Of a stretch of DNA of 28,214 bases, positions 23,890-28,214 are shown one piece after another. The stretch covers positions 28,830 to 57,043 of the forward strand of contig MU647536.1 of NCBI GenBank assembly GCA_026770585.1. The letters are read 5' to 3'. A model generated the notes under the pieces. It had not been told where the DNA came from and searched no databases. It saw nothing but the letters and a program-made list of their open reading frames with translations. Made by a program: the position numbers and the translations under genes. The number at the start of each line of letters is the position of its first letter. Position 1 is the stretch's first letter. This DNA comes from Baffinella frigidus. Taxonomy: Eukaryota > Cryptophyceae > Cryptomonadales > Baffinellaceae.

Positions 23890-25251
23890 ATGAACCAAAA
23901 GGTAGAAAATGCCGGGATCAACCCCATGGGTGTGGTTGATTCTGGTGGTGATAGTGCGGTTGTTTCTTGTGCGGTTGGTTCTGGTGCTGTGGATGGGGTA
24001 CCTGGGTCAAACTCATCCCGCGCTAAGACACAAGAGCCCGAGGCCGGCGTTATCGCACGTGATTTTGTACTATTCTGTGAGAAACAAGGGCTCAATGTCA
24101 ATGATTACGATGTTTCACTGAAAGTGTGCGTGTTGTTGAGTCTCGACGGGGTTGACGTGAAATCTCTTGGCGAATCGCTTTTCCCAGGTGTATTTATCGA
24201 CTGGGAACGGTTATCAGAAATAGAGCGTGTGTGCAGCAAGGTGGGGAAAATATTTGATAACACTGCGGTTACATGGATCCGAATTTTACAGTTCTTTGTA
24301 TTGGACCAAGAGACGGCGGTGATCCCTACAGTGCTAGTTCATTACCATGATCTTCTGAAGCAATGCAAGATACACCTAGATGTATCCCACATGGCACGTC
24401 TTTTTGTACTTGGTAGTGTCAATAATCAGGCGATGCTGGACACAGTGAACGAGTACTATCGGATTATATTTCCGAAGGATACTGTGGGTAAAAAGGCACA
24501 GAATTTTGTGGGTCATTATGTAGACAAACGCGGTAAGTTCGTCGACTATCTCCCAGGAATTAGGTGGGTGTTGGAACACCTTCACGTAGGTGAAAGTTTC
24601 AAAAACGAGGTGCGCTACCACTTCGAACACCGCACCTCAATGCAATCTCGTATGGTGCTCCGCACAGTTCAGCTACAGCGCGGGAGACCGTGCTTGCGAA
24701 ACCGGTTGTTATCACTCGACGTGAAGCAACAGCATGCCACAACCAGTACTCAAGAAACACGCGACAAATTCCGTATGTGGTGTTCGCGAGTGCGCTTCCC
24801 GAACAACGTGTGTCTCTGGCTGCGTCACAAGCTCTACTTTCTGCGCTGCCAGCGCTTCGCCACCGAGAGAGACATAGAGAGAGTCTTACAAGAGATGGTC
24901 GCACACGACATCGCGCGGGCTGTCTGCGAGTGTACTATCGCATACCCAGACACAGAGGTTATCGACACGGTCATCGGACGCATGCTCTTCCACAGGCAGC
25001 CATTCCCCGAGATGCTCGAATTCCGCGCAGACGCCTTTGTAGGTTTTGCACACTCGCGTAGTCAGAGCATCACCAATCCACAGATCATGCAGCTATACAC
25101 AGCGGCATACCAACACAAGTCCCCTTGGCAGGACCACTGGAAGAAAATCATTTCTATCATGAACCACACCACCATCACACACGTCGAAAAATTCGTAAAT
25201 ATGCACCCAATCAACATGCAGGCGATCTTACAGACACTTGTTGAGAGTTGA
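23890..25251 (+). CDS. Hypothetical protein, 453 aa
   Basis: Start ATG 23890. The N-terminal 45 residues are Gly/Ser/Val-rich and look disordered. The rest is a helical, His/Arg/Cys-rich soluble protein (WIRILQFFVLDQET, VCLWLRHKLYFLRCQRF, ARAVCECTIAYPDTEV). Codon use becomes GC-richer towards the 3' half. No membrane segment and no recognised domain. No AATAAA follows, so the transcript may end with the downstream genes at 27390. Confidence 0.8.
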   Translation: MNQKVENAGINPMGVVDSGGDSAVVSCAVGSGAVDGVPGSNSSRAKTQEPEAGVIARDFVLFCEKQGLNVNDYDVSLKVCVLLSLDGVDVKSLGESLFPGVFIDWERLSEIERVCSKVGKIFDNTAVTWIRILQFFVLDQETAVIPTVLVHYHDLLKQCKIHLDVSHMARLFVLGSVNNQAMLDTVNEYYRIIFPKDTVGKKAQNFVGHYVDKRGKFVDYLPGIRWVLEHLHVGESFKNEVRYHFEHRTSMQSRMVLRTVQLQRGRPCLRNRLLSLDVKQQHATTSTQETRDKFRMWCSRVRFPNNVCLWLRHKLYFLRCQRFATERDIERVLQEMVAHDIARAVCECTIAYPDTEVIDTVIGRMLFHRQPFPEMLEFRADAFVGFAHSRSQSITNPQIMQLYTAAYQHKSPWQDHWKKIISIMNHTTITHVEKFVNMHPINMQAILQTLVES

Positions 25252-25338
25252 ACACGTGTGTGTACGTATTACGGTCATTTAACACCTCTCTAGTATTTCA
25301 CTGGCTCTGAACTAACTAGGCCTGTTTGGAAACACGGG

Positions 25339-26631
25339 ATGACGATCGACAGAGGCTATTTAGAGATATGTAAAACACTCGCGCCAGGGGCGTTCACTCG
25401 AAACCTTCCTTTTACACCCCAAGTTTGTTTCATTGACGCTCAGTTGCGGCTGCTGCCCCCAGACTTCATCCGAGACTTTTCAAGTTACATGCGGGTCCAA
25501 TTTGTGAACCCGGTAAATCGCTTGTTTGAGATGGGGGCTTCAACTGTCGTTTTTTCGTTCGACTGGTACCCACTTGTACCTCTAGCGAAGGCTCCCACAC
25601 AAATGAAGAGGACCACGAAGATCCCCAAGGTGTCGTGGGACCAGAAACAAGACCTTCCGGCTATGATGCCACCCAACTTCTCGCAGATGCTCATGAACCG
25701 AGTGTTCAAATCAAAAATCTGCGCCTGGGTTGTCTCTCAACTACCCTCGTTGGTCGAGCTAGGCATTGGCAGGAGTCTCGTAATCGACTACTCGCCCGGC
25801 CCGATCCAATGGACTGCGGGAGACGTTCAGCCAACGGTTCGGACTGGTCACAAGAACACCGGTGAGTCTGATACCAAGATCGTACAGTATCTTCAGCCGG
25901 GACAGCCGTTTCTCGCGGACAGTGTGGATGGGGATTACGTGGTTATCGCTATGGCCCAGATTGCCAAGGCTATTGCGGCGAACGAGACACCCCCCCGCAT
26001 CCTGGTCCGGAGAATCGAGATCAAAACAGCAGCAGAGAAACGCAAGCGAGACGGGGATGCTACAGACAAACGCCGTCAGTATGAGATTGTGGACGTGAAC
26101 GCGGTCGTGACAGCGCTAATCAGAGAGATCCACAACAAGGTCCCCAAAGCGAAGAAGGGTCTCGAGATTCCAATTTTCACCTACCTGGTGGCTCTGACGG
26201 GTTGCGATTTCTGTGCCGGTATACCGCGGGTGGGTCCGAACACCGTGTGGAAGTCCCTGGGGAAGATCTGGGGTCCTCTACAGGACGCGTACGACCCCAT
26301 TCTGAAAGAATTCAACGTACGGAAAGTCGCAGACAATGTTGTGGCACCTCTTCTGCACGGGGTTTACAAGAAACACGCCAGCACTGTCTCTGGTCGGGAC
26401 ATCACTCGGCTGCTGAACGCAATCAAAGTGTCCAAAACACTCAGTGAGAAGGCACGCTCCGAGCTCGCGACAGTGGCAGAGATCTCATGTATTGTTCGCA
26501 ACTCAAATTGGACACTTCACTACTGGGACGACGCTACTACCGCACCACTTAGTACTCAACCTGAGTATGGCTTCGCTGTCAAGAAAAACGGAGACGTGGA
26601 AAGGGATACAAGGGCGGTGCTCGGTGTGTGA
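25339..26631 (+). CDS. FEN1/XPG-like structure-specific nuclease
   Basis: The 430-aa product has the order of motifs of the FEN1/XPG superfamily. These are an N-terminal Asp in VCFIDAQL (about residue 32), TVVFSFDW (about 73) with a helix after it, then DSVDGDYVVIAMAQ (about 197, the acidic I-region site), then TGCDFCAGIPRVGPNTVW (about 290). The last matches the GCD(Y/F)..GI..(I/V)GP signature with its helix-hairpin-helix. The family cuts 5' flaps in DNA; the herpesvirus shutoff RNase (vhs/UL41) and poxvirus G5 are distant viral members. The N-terminal tip is atypical, with 25 extra residues before the first motif instead of MGI. It could act in replication, recombination or mRNA decay; which one cannot be told from sequence. 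Confidence 0.8.
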   Translation: MTIDRGYLEICKTLAPGAFTRNLPFTPQVCFIDAQLRLLPPDFIRDFSSYMRVQFVNPVNRLFEMGASTVVFSFDWYPLVPLAKAPTQMKRTTKIPKVSWDQKQDLPAMMPPNFSQMLMNRVFKSKICAWVVSQLPSLVELGIGRSLVIDYSPGPIQWTAGDVQPTVRTGHKNTGESDTKIVQYLQPGQPFLADSVDGDYVVIAMAQIAKAIAANETPPRILVRRIEIKTAAEKRKRDGDATDKRRQYEIVDVNAVVTALIREIHNKVPKAKKGLEIPIFTYLVALTGCDFCAGIPRVGPNTVWKSLGKIWGPLQDAYDPILKEFNVRKVADNVVAPLLHGVYKKHASTVSGRDITRLLNAIKVSKTLSEKARSELATVAEISCIVRNSNWTLHYWDDATTAPLSTQPEYGFAVKKNGDVERDTRAVLGV

Positions 26632-26684
26632 GTGGAACGGCCTCCTCAGATTCTAAAAGACCAAAATCGTGCGGGTGTGTTGAG

Positions 26685-26692
26685 TATTTATA
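26685..26692 (+). promoter_or_regulatory. TATTTATA box of the ankyrin gene
   Basis: Transcription would start near 26715. Two ATGs (26743, 26749) in another frame then precede the ankyrin ATG at 26802. Confidence 0.6.
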
Positions 26693-26801
26693 TGGTATGG
26701 ATTTCAAATGAAAACGAACAAACTCTTACTGGTACATCCAGTATGGAGATGGATCTCCGGCAGGCTTTGCCGGCGTTCAAATTGAACTTTCAAGCTGGAC
26801 G

Positions 26802-27380
26802 ATGCGAGCACTCGTGTCTGCAGGCGCAGATGTGCACCAACTCGTATGGGAAGCTATTCACGAGTCCCCCGATGACAGGGCATTGTGGGCCCTCTGGCAT
26901 GCAAAAGTTGATTTCAACATCCGCCTTGGCACATCGGGCATGCCACCACTCGCACTGGCTGCTGCCAAGGGAAAGATCGAAATGGCCAAAAATTTGATAC
27001 ATTACAATGCGAACATCAACGGTACCGATGCAGCTGGGTGGACCCCACTGCACCACGCTGTGCTGACTGGCAAAAAGGACATGGTATACTTCCTACTCAA
27101 GAAAGATGCTGACGTGACAGCCAAAACCACGCAAGGTTTGCTGGCAGAGGACCTAGCACGCACGTACAACCACACGGACATAGAGACAAAACTGCACCGC
27201 AGAATGCGGGCGCTACGCGGCACTGCGTTCGCGATGGCAACGCAGGACCGGCTTGGCGAACACTCGGTGGCGCGCAACTTGAACAAAGAGGTGATGCAAA
27301 TCATTCATGGTGACCATTGGGACCACATGACGGAGTGGAAGAACAACCAGGTGCCTTCCATGCTCAACGCATGGGAATAA
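26802..27380 (+). CDS. Ankyrin-repeat protein, 192 aa
   Basis: About three to four ankyrin repeats are visible: LVSAGADVHQL, then SGMPPLALAAAKGKIEMAKNLIHYNANI, then AGWTPLHHAVLTGKKDMVYFLLKKDADV, then a degenerate TTQGLLAEDLARTYNHTDI. The last two full units fit the TPLHxA...G consensus. The C-terminal 60 residues are not repeats, and no F-box is seen. Viral ankyrin proteins usually bind host partners; the partner here is unknown. The start is uncertain: the same frame is open from 26712 without an ATG, and two ATGs in another frame come first. AATAAA follows at 27390. Confidence 0.85.
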   Translation: MRALVSAGADVHQLVWEAIHESPDDRALWALWHAKVDFNIRLGTSGMPPLALAAAKGKIEMAKNLIHYNANINGTDAAGWTPLHHAVLTGKKDMVYFLLKKDADVTAKTTQGLLAEDLARTYNHTDIETKLHRRMRALRGTAFAMATQDRLGEHSVARNLNKEVMQIIHGDHWDHMTEWKNNQVPSMLNAWE

Positions 27381-27389
27381 TTCTGGTCC

Positions 27390-27395
27390 AATAAA
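27390..27395 (+). terminator. AATAAA poly(A) signal
   Basis: It lies 9 bases past the ankyrin stop. It is the first AATAAA seen downstream of the three consecutive plus-strand genes from 23890, so they may be 3'-coterminal. Confidence 0.6.
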
Positions 27396-27503
27396 AAAAC
27401 AAAAAATGTGTTGGCGTGTCGTGTTTCTGCGATGCACAAGCGGTGTTCGGTGCGTGTGACAGGTTGTGTGTCAGTGTCTGAGTCTACATATGTTGTTTTC
27501 GTG

Positions 27504-27509
27504 TTTATT
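27504..27509 (-). terminator. AATAAA poly(A) signal, minus strand
   Basis: TTTATT on plus reads AATAAA on minus, 3 bases beyond the stop of the 27731 gene. Confidence 0.6.
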
Positions 27510-27512
27510 AGG

Positions 27513-27731
27513 TTAACCCCAATAACGGTCACCCACCGGACCCCCGTTGTTGAGCCAGTTTTTGAAACTCCCGTTCGCAAACCAGTTGTTCATGTCTGTG
27601 ATGAAAGCATGACTCTTCGGATAAGCATGCGATGGAATCTCATAGGTTTCCGGGTTGTAAGACTGAACCATCTCGTATCGAACACCATTAGCATCCACAC
27701 CGAAGATATGGGTTCTGTTCTCGTCAGACAT
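27513..27731 (-). CDS. Small hypothetical protein, 72 aa
   Basis: ATG 27731 (MSDENRTHIFGVDANG) fits a minus-strand TATTTAAG at 27786-27793 and an AATAAA just past the stop. That makes a complete small transcription unit. The product is polar, Asn/Tyr/Trp-rich (FANGSFKNWLNNGGPVGDRYWG) and without membrane segments. A longer in-frame Met at 27821 would lie upstream of the TATA box. The opposite strand is also open here but lacks signals. Family unknown. Confidence 0.65.
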   Translation of the reverse strand: MSDENRTHIFGVDANGVRYEMVQSYNPETYEIPSHAYPKSHAFITDMNNWFANGSFKNWLNNGGPVGDRYWG

Positions 27732-27785
27732 ATCGCGCGCCTGGATCAGACACGTGAATGGTTTGATACATTGTCTCATGTGAAT

Positions 27786-27858
27786 CTTAAATACTCCAAT
27801 ATTGGTGCATGTAGTCAACAATATCCCATTTAATTAAGTATTGGTGTACATATAAAAG
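27786..27858. promoter_or_regulatory. Divergent promoter between 27731 and 27890 genes
   Basis: TATTTAAG on minus (27793 to 27786) and TATAAAAG on plus (27851-27858) point away from each other with about 57 bases between them. Confidence 0.6.
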
Positions 27859-27889
27859 AGTTTGTGAGACGCTCTCTACACAAACACAT

Positions 27890-28214
27890 ATGAGGTGGGT
27901 TCGTGGATTCGATGGTCTTCTATGTTTTGGTTTTGCTGTGTTTTTCACGGTTGCCACGGTACAGGATTGTTTTTTGCCCTCTATTGAAGTTACAGGGATT
28001 GAGTATCCAAACTACAAAGCTATTGCCGAGGCCAATGTTAAAGGCAAGGCACCTGAGGTGTGTCGTGAACCTCTCATACACGAATCCTTAGCAGGCGCGT
28101 GTTTCATGTATCCAAGAACGGGCACTTGTCAACTTAAGACAGATGGTCCATCAAAGTCAATCTTCGAGTCGAAGTTCGACCATCTTCGAGTCGAAGTTCG
28201 ACCATCTTCGAGTC
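27890..28214 (+). CDS. Secreted or membrane protein, N-terminal part, cut by the right edge
   Basis: ATG 27890 lies 32 bases after a TATAAAAG box, and the frame is open to the window end. The first 28 residues form a signal peptide or anchor (MRWVRGFDG, a hydrophobic LLCFGFAVFFTVATV, cleavage near VQDC). A Cys-containing ectodomain-like stretch follows (SIEVTGIEYPNYKA, EPLIHESLAGACFMYPRTG). The last 17 or so codons run into a 22-nt tandem repeat whose period is not a multiple of three, so each unit is read in a different frame. Whether the frame survives beyond the edge is unknown. Confidence 0.65.
   Translation, partial: MRWVRGFDGLLCFGFAVFFTVATVQDCFLPSIEVTGIEYPNYKAIAEANVKGKAPEVCREPLIHESLAGACFMYPRTGTCQLKTDGPSKSIFESKFDHLRVEVRPSSS
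28161..28214. repeat. 22-nt tandem repeat at the right edge
   Basis: Two perfect 22-base units (28161-28182, 28183-28204) and a partial third reach the window end. Each contains the self-complementary TTCGAGTCGAA. More copies may lie beyond the edge. Confidence 0.85.

Noticed and set aside
1-28214. CRISPR arrays, rRNA genes, insertion sequences and integrases
   Set aside because: None seen. The tandem repeats present are short minisatellites without unique spacers.

Overview
The window looks like part of a large double-stranded DNA virus of a eukaryote, or an integrated copy of one. Genes are dense on both strands. Most have an A/T core-promoter box (TATTTAAA, TATTTATA or TATAAAAG) about 30-70 bases before the ATG, and many transcription units end at AATAAA or ATTAAA. 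There are no Shine-Dalgarno sites or bacterial operons. The mix of genes fits a nuclear-replicating virus of a unicellular eukaryote: a RING finger, ankyrin repeats, a FEN1/XPG-like nuclease, a GxxExxY nuclease, protist-style Cys-rich surface proteins and short spliceosomal introns. My best guess is a mirusvirus-like (Mirusviricota) genome; a herpesvirus-like relative is the alternative. No protein here was matched to a database, so the lineage is inference.

Layout. 1-7707 (+): two tandem paralogous Cys-rich type I membrane proteins. The first is cut by the left edge and the second is interrupted by one in-frame TGA. 7677-8648 (-): helical protein of unknown role. 8733-9230 (+): small membrane-anchored repeat protein. 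9367-9736 (+): small gene with a 64-nt intron. 9823-10482 (+): GxxExxY nuclease-like protein. 10524-11222 (+): unknown. 11284-11862 (-): multi-pass membrane protein. 11968-12633 (-): possible cap-binding or nucleotidyltransferase-like fold. 12634-13355: gene-poor, with hairpins. 13356-13637 (+): RING protein. 13763-19480 (-): a GC-rich block with two very large, probably structural, products. The upstream one is spliced from seven exons, and the pair may even be one gene. 19481-19870: GC-box promoter region. 19871-22180 (+): large acidic protein with a SUMO-interacting motif. 22331-23725 (-): helical protein. 23890-25251 (+): unknown. 25339-26631 (+): FEN1/XPG-like nuclease. 26802-27380 (+): ankyrin protein. 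27513-27731 (-): small protein. 27890 to the right edge (+): start of a secreted or membrane protein that runs into a 22-nt tandem repeat.

The most notable result is at 16241-17262, which looks non-coding at first sight. It resolves into six GT-AG introns of 65-107 nt separated by exons as short as 31 nt, and all six junctions keep frame. Three of the introns share a nearly identical core of about 30 nt, and two share a duplicated 3' motif. Repeated introns of this kind are the signature of introner-like elements, here inside a viral gene. Possible working links between genes are a SIM/SUMO-type regulator with a RING E3 ligase (control of host nuclear defences), two nucleases (DNA processing or mRNA shutoff), and surface glycoproteins with a conserved cytoplasmic tail (virion envelope or host interaction). 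All of these roles are inferred.
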